Assembly: GCA_019419525.1 (NCBI GenBank)
Contig: DXZU01000004.1
Location: 56,079 to 120,078, forward strand
Origin: Collinsella sp.
GTDB lineage: Bacteria > Actinomycetota > Coriobacteriia > Coriobacteriales > Coriobacteriaceae
Length of the DNA: 64,000 bases
Direction: 5' to 3'
This document shows positions 48,712-55,812 of this stretch, piece by piece; the stretch's first letter is position 1; each line of letters opens with the position of its first letter. The notes under the pieces were generated by a model, which was not told where the DNA came from, ran no database searches, and was given only the letters and a program-made list of their open reading frames with translations. The translations under genes were made by a program, and so were the position numbers.

Positions 48712-49464
48712 ATGACGCAGGCAATATCGGATCCCAAGCAGGCCTCCGCCGCGCTGGCGGAGCTGTTCGAAACCCATAGCCACGTGGTCTTCTTTGGTGG
48801 CGCGGGTGTTTCCACGGCAAGCGGCATTCCCGATTTCCGCAGCGTGGACGGTCTGTATCACCAGCGGTTTTCCTATCCGCCCGAGACTATGCTCTCGCAT
48901 AGCTTTTACGAGACGCATCCGGCCGAGTTCTTCGACTTCTACCGCACCAAGATGATCGCGCTTGGCGCCAAGCCCAACTGCTGCCACACCAAACTGGCCG
49001 AGCTGGAGCGTGCCGGCAAGCTCGACGCCGTGGTGACGCAAAACATCGATGGCTTGCATCAGATGGCGGGCTCGCAGCGCGTGTTTGAGCTGCACGGCTC
49101 GGTCCACCGCAATATCTGCCAGACGTGCGGCGCGGTCTACAGCGCCGAATGGATTTGCGCGCGCGAGCACGAGGATGCCGCGGGCGTGCCCGTGTGCCCT
49201 GCGTGCGGCGGCCGCATCAAACCCGATGTGGTGCTCTACGAGGAGCCGCTTGACGAGCGCGTGCTTACCGGCGCCGTTGCCGCCATCGCCGCGGCCGATG
49301 CCCTCATTGTGGGCGGGACTTCGCTCGTGGTGTATCCGGCGGCGGGCCTTACGCGTTACTTTACCGGCGATACGCTGGCGATTTGCAATCTTGCTCCCAC
49401 CGATCAGGATGCAAATGCCGACCTGCTGATTTCTTGCGACATCGCGGCCGCGTTTGCGTTCTAG
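48712..49464 (+). CDS. Sir2-family NAD-dependent protein deacylase
   Basis: Removes acyl groups from lysines using NAD. It is 250 residues. NAD-site motifs: FFGGAGVSTASGIPDFRS and VVTQNIDGLHQ; the catalytic His is in ELHGSVH. The zinc site is formed by two Cys pairs (CQTCG and CPACGG), and VVLYEEPLDE and VGGTSLVVYPAA complete the fold. ATG 48712 has GGAGGACAT upstream. The family also includes macrodomain-linked ADP-ribosylating forms, but this one looks like the standard CobB type. Confidence 0.94.
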   Translation: MTQAISDPKQASAALAELFETHSHVVFFGGAGVSTASGIPDFRSVDGLYHQRFSYPPETMLSHSFYETHPAEFFDFYRTKMIALGAKPNCCHTKLAELERAGKLDAVVTQNIDGLHQMAGSQRVFELHGSVHRNICQTCGAVYSAEWICAREHEDAAGVPVCPACGGRIKPDVVLYEEPLDERVLTGAVAAIAAADALIVGGTSLVVYPAAGLTRYFTGDTLAICNLAPTDQDANADLLISCDIAAAFAF

Positions 49465-49558
49465 CCCGCGCGCGCGGATACAATAGAAAGACTGATTGCA
49501 AAGCGACCCCGCCGTCAGCGCCCAAGCGCGGCGGCGTGGGCATTTTAGGAGGATGTTC

Positions 49559-51292
49559 ATGGCGAACGACAGCAAGACATGGCGGTGCGGAAAGTACGAG
49601 CTCAGCTTTGATCGTCCGCGCATCATGGGCGTCCTCAACGTGACGCCCGATTCGTTTAGCGACGGCGGGGAGCACTTCGATGCGGATGCCGCTATCGAGT
49701 ACGGCCTGGCGATGCTCGATGCCGGCGCCGACATCATCGACGTGGGCGGCGAGTCCACGCGCCCCGGCTTTACCCCGGTCAACCCCGACGAGGAGGCACG
49801 TCGCGTGCTGCCCGTCGTGCGCGCGCTCGCCAAAGAGGGCGCTATCGTCTCGATCGATACGCGTCATGTGGCGGTTGCCAAGGCGGCGGTGCGCTGCGGT
49901 GCTTCGATTGTCAACGATGTAACGGGCTTCACCGACCCCAAGATGGTCGAGTTCGTTAAGACGAGCACCTGCGGCGTTATCGTAATGCACGCCGGCGAGG
50001 TCGCCGCACCCGCCCGCACGCACGCGACGGTGCAGCTCGATACTTCGGCCGCGGCGTTTGTTGCCGAGAAGGCACGCGAAGCGGCCGCCGAGGCCGCGCG
50101 CGAGGCCGAGAAGCCAGCCCGTCGCCGTCGCGGCAAGTTGCTGGGCGAGTCCAAGGTTGAGACCAAGCTTCCGGGCGGTGTGGTACAGCCCTCGCTGCCG
50201 TTTGGCGAATCAGAGCCCACGCCCGAGCCTGTTGCCGAGTCAGAGACGCCGGCTACCGAGCAGGCTGCCCCTGCTGCCGTTGCGCCCGAGGCCGTGCCCG
50301 CAGCTACCGAAGTCGCACCAGAGCCCAGCGACCGCCTGGCCGCCATGATGCGCCGCAGCGCCCGCCGCGAGGAAGCCTACGTGCCCACCTCGCAGCTCCG
50401 CCGCTTCACCCTGCCCGATTCGGCGCCCATCATGCGCCGCGTCATGGGCTTTCTGTCCGACCAGGCCCGCGCGCTCATCCACGCCGGCGTGTCGCGCGAC
50501 CGCATCTGCATCGATCCCGGTCCGGGCTTTGGCAAGACGGCCAACGAGGACATCGTCATCCAGCGCGAGACTGCCAAGATGGCGTCACTGGGCTATCCGC
50601 TCATGTGCGCCGTATCGCGCAAGCGCTTTGTGGGCGCCGTCTCGGGCGTGACCGAGGCCGCCGAGCGCGATGCCGCTACGTTTGGCGTGTGCCTGGGCGC
50701 CATCCAGGCCGGTGCCAACATCGTGCGCGTGCACGACGCCGCGGGTTTTGCGCAGTTCCTGAACGGCTACTGGGCAGTTGCCAAGCCGCAGCCGCGCCGC
50801 GCGTTTGTGGCCGTGGGCTCCAACCTGGGGCATCGCTGTGACAACATCCGCGCCGCACGCGACATGATCGCCGAGATTCCACTCACCTGCGTGTCCAACT
50901 CCTCCAAGATCTACGAGAGCGAGCCGGCCTACGAGACGCGCCAGGACGCGTTTGCCAACGCCGTCATCGAGATCAAGACCGAGCTGGCGCCGCTGGTACT
51001 GCTCGACGAGCTGCAGAAGATCGAGCTCGAGCTGGGCCGCGACCGCTCCAAAAAGGCCAAGGCCAACGGTCCGCGCACCATCGACTTGGACCTGCTGTGG
51101 ATGGACGGCGAGACCCACGGCGGCAAAAAGCTGCGCCTGCCGCATCCGCTGATCGGCGAGCGTGACTTTGTGCTGGTGCCGCTCGAGGATCTGATGCACG
51201 ACCCGGCGCGGTTCTTCCGCTACAACGGCGTCGAGGTCAAGGAGCCCGAGGGTCGCGTGGGCCATATCGTGGGCGAATTGGGGCGTATGTAG
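49559..51292 (+). CDS. folP-folK: Dihydropteroate synthase-HPPK fusion
   Basis: One 577-residue chain carries two folate enzymes. Residues ~15-410 are dihydropteroate synthase: GVLNVTPDSFSDGG, DVGGESTRPG, SIDTRHVAV, and later DPGPGFGKT and CAVSRKRFVG. Residues ~415-577 are HPPK (FVAVGSNLGHR, NAVIEIKTELAP, GPRTIDLDLLW, RLPHPLIGERDFVLVPL). A ~110-residue Ala/Pro/Glu-rich insert (~161-274) splits the synthase domain, after VMHAGEV and before the VMGFLSDQARALI helix. ATG 49559 lies 6 nt after AGGAGG; the ATG at 49553 abuts it. Both active sites look complete. folB and folE are not in the window. Confidence 0.95.
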   Translation: MANDSKTWRCGKYELSFDRPRIMGVLNVTPDSFSDGGEHFDADAAIEYGLAMLDAGADIIDVGGESTRPGFTPVNPDEEARRVLPVVRALAKEGAIVSIDTRHVAVAKAAVRCGASIVNDVTGFTDPKMVEFVKTSTCGVIVMHAGEVAAPARTHATVQLDTSAAAFVAEKAREAAAEAAREAEKPARRRRGKLLGESKVETKLPGGVVQPSLPFGESEPTPEPVAESETPATEQAAPAAVAPEAVPAATEVAPEPSDRLAAMMRRSARREEAYVPTSQLRRFTLPDSAPIMRRVMGFLSDQARALIHAGVSRDRICIDPGPGFGKTANEDIVIQRETAKMASLGYPLMCAVSRKRFVGAVSGVTEAAERDAATFGVCLGAIQAGANIVRVHDAAGFAQFLNGYWAVAKPQPRRAFVAVGSNLGHRCDNIRAARDMIAEIPLTCVSNSSKIYESEPAYETRQDAFANAVIEIKTELAPLVLLDELQKIELELGRDRSKKAKANGPRTIDLDLLWMDGETHGGKKLRLPHPLIGERDFVLVPLEDLMHDPARFFRYNGVEVKEPEGRVGHIVGELGRM

Positions 51293-51994
51293 ATGATCGA
51301 GATGAATGCTGTTGCCGCTGGCACCGAGCTCGACGCGGCGCGTGACGCGGGCCGCGAGGGCGTGTCCGCGGGCTGGTGCGCGTGGAGCGTGGGCGATGCT
51401 TCGCTGACGTTTTCGCTGGTTGTGCGCCCCGATGTGAACATGCATGCCTTCCACGGCCTGCCGTTTGTGGCCGCGATGGGCATGATGGACGCGCTCGTGG
51501 GCACGGCTTCGACGCCGGGGTTGGGCCTTGCCGGTAAAGTGGGTATCCAGTGGCCGAGCGATATCGTGTGCGGTGCGCCTGCGTTTGAGGCGTCGCTCGC
51601 GCGTGTTGCCGTGAACGGCGGTGCCGGTGCTGCGGGCATGTTTGCCGCGGTGACGGTTGATATTGAGCGTGCGGCGTTGGGTGAGCTTGGCGTGGATATG
51701 GCAGATGAGGCGCTGATCGAGGCATTGGCCGCCGCTGTGCTGACCCGCGTTGACGCCTGGGCGGTTGCCGCCAACACGCCGCAGGGCGCTGCCGGCCCGC
51801 TGGCTCCGGTGCTGGGTGAGTACTTCGATATGGTGCCACTGCTGGGTCGTCAGGTCGCGGCGGTGTCGCCCAACGGTTTGCCGCTTGCGGTCGGTGTGTT
51901 TGCGGGCCTGGACATCTGGGGTCGCGCGACCATCAAGACCGATGCCGGCGAGCAGGAGTTTCCGCCCGAGGCCGTACGGATTCGCGGACTGTAA
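51293..51994 (+). CDS. Biotin-protein-ligase-like protein, divergent
   Basis: A 233-residue protein resembling the catalytic and C-terminal domains of BirA: FHGLPFVAAMGMMDALVG, GLAGKVGIQWPSDIVC (compare the family's KWPNDI) and a C-terminal beta domain LLGRQVAAVSPNGLPLAVGVFAGLDIWGRATIKTDAGEQEF. The biotin-AMP loop (GRGRxGR type) is not visible, and there is no DNA-binding domain, so activity is uncertain. Its ATG directly follows the folP-folK stop (TAGATG), so the two are translationally coupled. It could be a degenerate ligase or a homologue with another substrate. Confidence 0.55.
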   Translation: MIEMNAVAAGTELDAARDAGREGVSAGWCAWSVGDASLTFSLVVRPDVNMHAFHGLPFVAAMGMMDALVGTASTPGLGLAGKVGIQWPSDIVCGAPAFEASLARVAVNGGAGAAGMFAAVTVDIERAALGELGVDMADEALIEALAAAVLTRVDAWAVAANTPQGAAGPLAPVLGEYFDMVPLLGRQVAAVSPNGLPLAVGVFAGLDIWGRATIKTDAGEQEFPPEAVRIRGL

Positions 51995-52093
51995 CGCGAG
52001 GCGCCCGCGCTCAAAGATAGCGATGACAACGAAGCCCTCTTCGGCCTGTGCCGGGGAGGGTTTCGCCTATCTGGGGAATGGGTTGCCAGCGCC

Positions 52094-52134
52094 CTATTCC
52101 TCAAAACTGAAAAATTTTCGTTTTTGAGGAATAG
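52094..52134. repeat. 41-bp hairpin, CTATTCCTCAAAA family copy 1
   Basis: CTATTCCTCAAAA at the left and TTTTGAGGAATAG at the right, with an AT-rich centre. An equal-length second copy lies at 52179-52219. Confidence 0.8.
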
Positions 52135-52178
52135 GAAACATGCACGATATCGCTGCGCTGGGCGTATTCGAGGAGTCT

Positions 52179-52219
52179 CTATTCCTCAAAATTGAAATTT
52201 TTTCAGTTTTGAAGAATAG
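52179..52219. repeat. 41-bp hairpin, CTATTCCTCAAAA family copy 2
   Basis: Same length and arms as copy 1 (one mismatch, GAAGAATAG). It overlaps the coaX stop codon and encodes that protein's last residues. Read on the minus strand, an AT-rich run could help end the coaX transcript. Confidence 0.8.
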
Positions 52220-53051
52220 GCTTGGCGAACGTTTGCGGGGCTGTGACATCGGGCGTGCTCGACTTATGTCCCTGTTTTACCCCCAGCTTCTGCATGCGGC
52301 GGTAGATTTCGCAGATGCCCTTGATGGTGAGTTGGCCGTCGACCACGTCGAAGGCATCGGTCGAATCGGCGACGATGCCGGCGAGACCGCCCGTGGCGAT
52401 AACGGTGGCATCCTCGCGGCCCAGCTCGCGCTTCATGCGCGCGACCAGGCCCTCGGCCATGGCGGCAGCGCCCACCACGGCGCCGACCTTGATGCACTCT
52501 TCGGTGTCGCGACCGATGGCGTGCTCGGGCGCCTCGAGCGGCACGCTGGCGAGCTTGGCGGCACGGGCGGCAAGCGCGTCCATGGAGATGCGGATGCCCG
52601 GCGCAATCGCCCCGCCAATGTAATAGCCGTCCTCATCGATGACGTCGATATTGGTCGCGGTGCCAAAGTCCACCACGATTGCCGGCGCGCCGTAGAAGGT
52701 CTCGGCAGCGACGGCGTTGGCGATGCGGTCGGCACCAACGGCCTGGGGGCGTGCCGCCCGCAGCTTGGTCACGGCCGCCGTCTGCGGCCCAATGACGATG
52801 GCGTCTGCCGCGATGCGGTTGGCCACGGCGTGCCACTCGCGCGAGAGCTGCGGCACCACGCCGGCAAAGGCAATCGCGTCGACCGCGCCGAGCGAGAGGT
52901 CGTACATCTTAAAGAAGCCCATCAGACGCACGTGGATCTCGTCGGCGGTATAGGAGCGGTCGGTGGGCATGCGCCACGACTGCACCAGCTCGTCTCCGTC
53001 AAACAGGCCCATGGCCGTCTGCGTATTTCCCATATCGATAGCGAGCAGCAT
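52203..53051 (-). CDS. coaX: Type III pantothenate kinase
   Basis: The first step of coenzyme A synthesis. The 282 residues are slightly longer than the usual ~255 because of a C-terminal tail. The ASKHA-fold motifs are LLAIDMGNTQTAMGLFDG (P-loop), AAETFYGAPAIVVDFGTATNIDVID and GGAIAPGIRISMDALAARAAKL, with the GADRIANAVAA segment in between. The start is the ATG complementary to 53049-53051, with GGGAGTAGAC upstream; longer frames cross into the tRNA region. Its stop codon and last few residues are encoded within a 41-bp palindrome. Its neighbour in the other direction is the initiator tRNA. Confidence 0.93.
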   Translation of the reverse strand: MLLAIDMGNTQTAMGLFDGDELVQSWRMPTDRSYTADEIHVRLMGFFKMYDLSLGAVDAIAFAGVVPQLSREWHAVANRIAADAIVIGPQTAAVTKLRAARPQAVGADRIANAVAAETFYGAPAIVVDFGTATNIDVIDEDGYYIGGAIAPGIRISMDALAARAAKLASVPLEAPEHAIGRDTEECIKVGAVVGAAAMAEGLVARMKRELGREDATVIATGGLAGIVADSTDAFDVVDGQLTIKGICEIYRRMQKLGVKQGHKSSTPDVTAPQTFAKPILQN

Positions 53052-53187
53052 GTCTACTCCCGGTGTTGGCATAAAAGGACGCGCACCATTGTATACGTGC
53101 CGTCGACGGCGCTCGGCTGCGATTCGTTTACGGTGATAGGGGCTGAGGGGTTTAAATATGAAGGAATTATGCTCTACGAGATTTTCC

Positions 53188-53216
53188 TTGCCGTTTACCG
53201 AACTCCCACGTAATAT
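53188..53216 (+). promoter_or_regulatory. Promoter of the initiator tRNA gene
   Basis: TTGCCG (53188-53193), a 17-nt spacer and TAATAT (53211-53216), about 31 nt before the mature tRNA 5' end. Confidence 0.65.
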
Positions 53217-53247
53217 TCTTTCTTGCGCACATGAGGCGCCCAGACAT

Positions 53248-53324
53248 TGCGGGGTGGAGCAGTCTGGTAGCTCGCCGGGCTCATAACCCGGAGGTCGTAG
53301 GTTCAAATCCTGCCCCCGCGACCA
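53248..53324 (+). tRNA. tRNA-Met(CAT), initiator type
   Basis: A 77-nt cloverleaf with encoded CCA (53322-53324). The anticodon is CAT at 53282-53284. The anticodon stem CCGGG/CCCGG holds the three consecutive G-C pairs typical of initiator tRNA. The acceptor is TGCGGGG with CCCCGCG, so the end pair is U1-G72 rather than a Watson-Crick pair, in keeping with the weak 1-72 pair of initiators (C1-A72 in E. coli). The TTCAAAT T-loop is normal. Confidence 0.93.
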
Positions 53325-53333
53325 AGAACTTGC

Positions 53334-53363
53334 AGCTCGTCGGCCTAGCCGGCGAGCTTTTTT
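53334..53363 (+). terminator. Terminator after tRNA
   Basis: AGCTCGTCGGC pairs with GCCGGCGAGCT around a short loop, followed by TTTTTTG. Confidence 0.87.
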
Positions 53364-53413
53364 GTTATTCCGGGACCGTGTTTTCGGTCCAATTCTCGGC
53401 CTCTCAAACAAAA

Positions 53414-53548
53414 TCTCGATCTGTAACATCTAGACCCGATTTGGGCGGCTAGGTGTTACAGATCGAGATTTTCCGGCAGCCGGCCCCCGTTTGTCTAAAT
53501 CTGTAACACGAGGGACGGATTTTGCCGAGTGGCTGTTACAGATTGAGA
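53414..53548. repeat. 55-bp GTTACAGAT palindromes, copies 3 and 4
   Basis: Copies at 53414-53468 and 53494-53548, each exactly 55 bp, with 14-bp outer arms. The block from about 53417 to 53550 recurs at 55458-55591 with ~93 % identity by eye, on the other side of the AlbA_2-type gene. The rest of the 53364-53805 gap is AT-richer and has no gene. Confidence 0.9.
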
Positions 53549-53805
53549 TTTTGTTGTTGCTCTCCTTTATGAGTGAATCTTGACTCTTTTTATTATGTGA
53601 GGCGGACGGGCTATCGATAATCGCGGGCCGGATGGATTGACTTGTCGATTGATAGACTCCAATTGGAAGGAGCTGCGACGACCCTTAACGATCCTTAACT
53701 AGAAATAGTGACGTCTTAAAAACAATAAAGGGGCCGCTATGTAGGGGCCGTCTATACGATGCCTTTGACTTACACTTCTTTATGGAGCCATGTAAGGAGG
53801 CGGCA

Positions 53806-55248
53806 ATGCAGCAACCCATCGCGACAAACGATGTGATTCTATTTTCCACTCTCAGGGAGAATCAGTACTTCGATCGAAAGAGCGCCCGCAAGGATGACAA
53901 GGAGATTGCGAAGCATATTAGTGCATTCGCCAACTCGGCGGGAGGCAAGCTCGTTATCGGTATCGAGGATAATGGTGAGGTAACGGGCTTCAAGCGTAAC
54001 GGCGCGCGCGACATTGAGAAATTCGAGCGCGCTGCGCTCACGACTTGCACGCCAACCCCTATTGTCCGCAAAGACCGAATCCCCGTGGTCAATTCTTCGG
54101 GCGAGGAGGACTTCGTTCTCGTTTTGGACATCGATGCCTCGACCAACCACTCTGTTGCTCGCGTGAGCGACGGCGAGGTTTTCTTGCGGCAGGACGACAA
54201 GAGCGTGAGGCTCAGCCGCGAACAGGTATTTGCCCTCGAGTACGATAAGGGGCAGAGAATCTTCGAGGACGAGCTTGTTGAGGATTCCTCCCTAGATGAC
54301 GTGGACCATGAAGTGCTTGATCGCTACAAAGGGATTCTTGGAACCGAAGTTTCCGACGAGCAGGTCCTTAGAAGTCGTCGTTTTATGCGTGACGGAAAGC
54401 TGACCGTTGCTGGAGCCCTGCTATTCGCGCTGGATCCGTCCGCGATGATGCCACAGGCGCGAGTCCGTGTCCTGCGCTACGACGGCGTCAAAATGGAGAC
54501 GGGCGAGCGTCTCAACATCACGAAAGAACGAAGCTTCTGTGGGCCGCTGCCCAAGGTGATCCAAGACGCCTACGAACTCATCTCGAGCATGCTCCGCGAA
54601 TTTCAGTTCCTGGGGCCCGACGGGAAATTCCAGACCGTGCCTGAGTATCCTGAGTTCGCCTGGTTCGAGGGCTTGGTCAACGCGGTGACACATCGCGACT
54701 ACTCATTCCGCGGCGACTACATCCGGGTCTCGATGTTCGACGACCGTTTGGAAATCATCAGTCCAGGCGCGCTTCCCAATATCGTGACGCTCGACAACAT
54801 GAGGACCACTCGTTACTCGCGCAACCCACGCATCGCGCGCACGCTGGTTGAATTCGGTTGGGTTCGGGAGCTAAACGAGGGCGTCAAGCGCATTTATACC
54901 GAGATGCAAAACTCTCTGCTCAATGATCCGGTCTACACGGAACCTGATGGGGCAAGGGTTCAGCTAACGCTTGAGAACAATATCGTTGCCAGAACCGTAA
55001 GGAGAAGCGAGGCTCTCGAGGACAAGGTATCACCGGAGGTGATCGCCTCATTGGGGGAGTATGAGCTCGCCGCCGTCAGGTTGGCCTTTGCGAACGGAAG
55101 GGTGACAGCAAGGGAGCTTGCAGCGCACATCGGGAGAAATCGCCGCACAGCAAGCCGGGTGCTTGGTGAGTTAATTGAGGAAGACGGGCTGCTCGAATGG
55201 CACGGCTCATCCCATAACGACCCAAAACAGTTCTACACGATAAGGTAA
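53806..55248 (+). CDS. AlbA_2/Schlafen-type ATP-binding regulator
   Basis: A 480-residue protein with an N-terminal AlbA_2 (Schlafen-like) domain (~12-130: ENQYFDRKSARKDDKEIAKHISAFANSAGGKLVIGIEDNGEVTG pattern), a central region, a HATPase_c_4-like segment (~285-370: FEGLVNAVTHRDYSFRGDYIRVSMFDDRLEIISPGALP) and a C-terminal winged helix (~415-480: GRVTARELAAHIGRNRRTASRVLGELIEEDG). The family is usually annotated as a putative transcription regulator and is common in accessory regions. ATG 53806 has AAGGAGG 5 nt upstream; the ATG at 53782 lacks a good site. It stands alone, flanked on both sides by duplicated 55-bp palindromes. Confidence 0.85.
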   Translation: MQQPIATNDVILFSTLRENQYFDRKSARKDDKEIAKHISAFANSAGGKLVIGIEDNGEVTGFKRNGARDIEKFERAALTTCTPTPIVRKDRIPVVNSSGEEDFVLVLDIDASTNHSVARVSDGEVFLRQDDKSVRLSREQVFALEYDKGQRIFEDELVEDSSLDDVDHEVLDRYKGILGTEVSDEQVLRSRRFMRDGKLTVAGALLFALDPSAMMPQARVRVLRYDGVKMETGERLNITKERSFCGPLPKVIQDAYELISSMLREFQFLGPDGKFQTVPEYPEFAWFEGLVNAVTHRDYSFRGDYIRVSMFDDRLEIISPGALPNIVTLDNMRTTRYSRNPRIARTLVEFGWVRELNEGVKRIYTEMQNSLLNDPVYTEPDGARVQLTLENNIVARTVRRSEALEDKVSPEVIASLGEYELAAVRLAFANGRVTARELAAHIGRNRRTASRVLGELIEEDGLLEWHGSSHNDPKQFYTIR

Positions 55249-55263
55249 GGTGGTCGATCTATT

Positions 55264-55326
55264 TCGCACCTTTGTCGCAGTAATGTCGCACCTTTGTCGC
55301 AGTAATGTCGCACCTCTGTCGCAGTG
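55264..55326. repeat. 22-bp tandem repeat, three units
   Basis: TCGCACCTTTGTCGCAGTAATG occurs at 55264-55285 and 55286-55307, with a third, partly diverged unit to about 55326. It lies 16 nt after the AlbA_2-type gene stop. Confidence 0.85.
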
Positions 55327-55373
55327 GCTTCGATGACGCGTGGATATAGTCCCTCGGCAAATCTCAAACAAAA

Positions 55374-55670
55374 TCTCAATCTGTAACGGGTAGGGGTCAA
55401 AAGCGGGCCTAGATGTTACGGATTGAGATTGTTGAGGATGGGCCGAGGGGAATGTCTTGATCTGTAACGCGTAGACCCGATTTGGACGGCTAGATGTTAC
55501 AGATCGAGATTTTCCGGCAGCCGGCCCCCGTTTATCTAAATCTGTAACACGAGGGACGGATTTTGCCGAGTAACTGTTACAGATTTAGATTGTCGAGGAT
55601 GGGTCGAGGGGAATGTCTCGATCTGTAACAGTAAGACCCGGTTTCGCCGCGTAACTGTTACAGATCGAGA
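55374..55670. repeat. 55-bp GTTACAGAT palindromes, copies 5 to 8
   Basis: Copies at 55374-55428, 55455-55509, 55535-55589 and 55616-55670, each exactly 55 bp. Outer arms vary only slightly (TCTCAAT, TCTTGAT, TCTAAAT, TCTCGAT before CTGTAAC). The linkers between copies are about 25 nt. Together with the tandem repeat they fill most of the 564-nt gap before the next gene. Confidence 0.9.
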
Positions 55671-55812
55671 CAAACCACCAGCCCGCCCAGCCCCATCCAC
55701 CAGCCCTCACCTGCTATCCGCCGATTTACGTTGCGCCCTCGTGCTCCCATGCCATATCCTTTAAACAACTACGCGGCAACATCGCCGCCGCGCCTACAAG
55801 AGAGGAATATCC

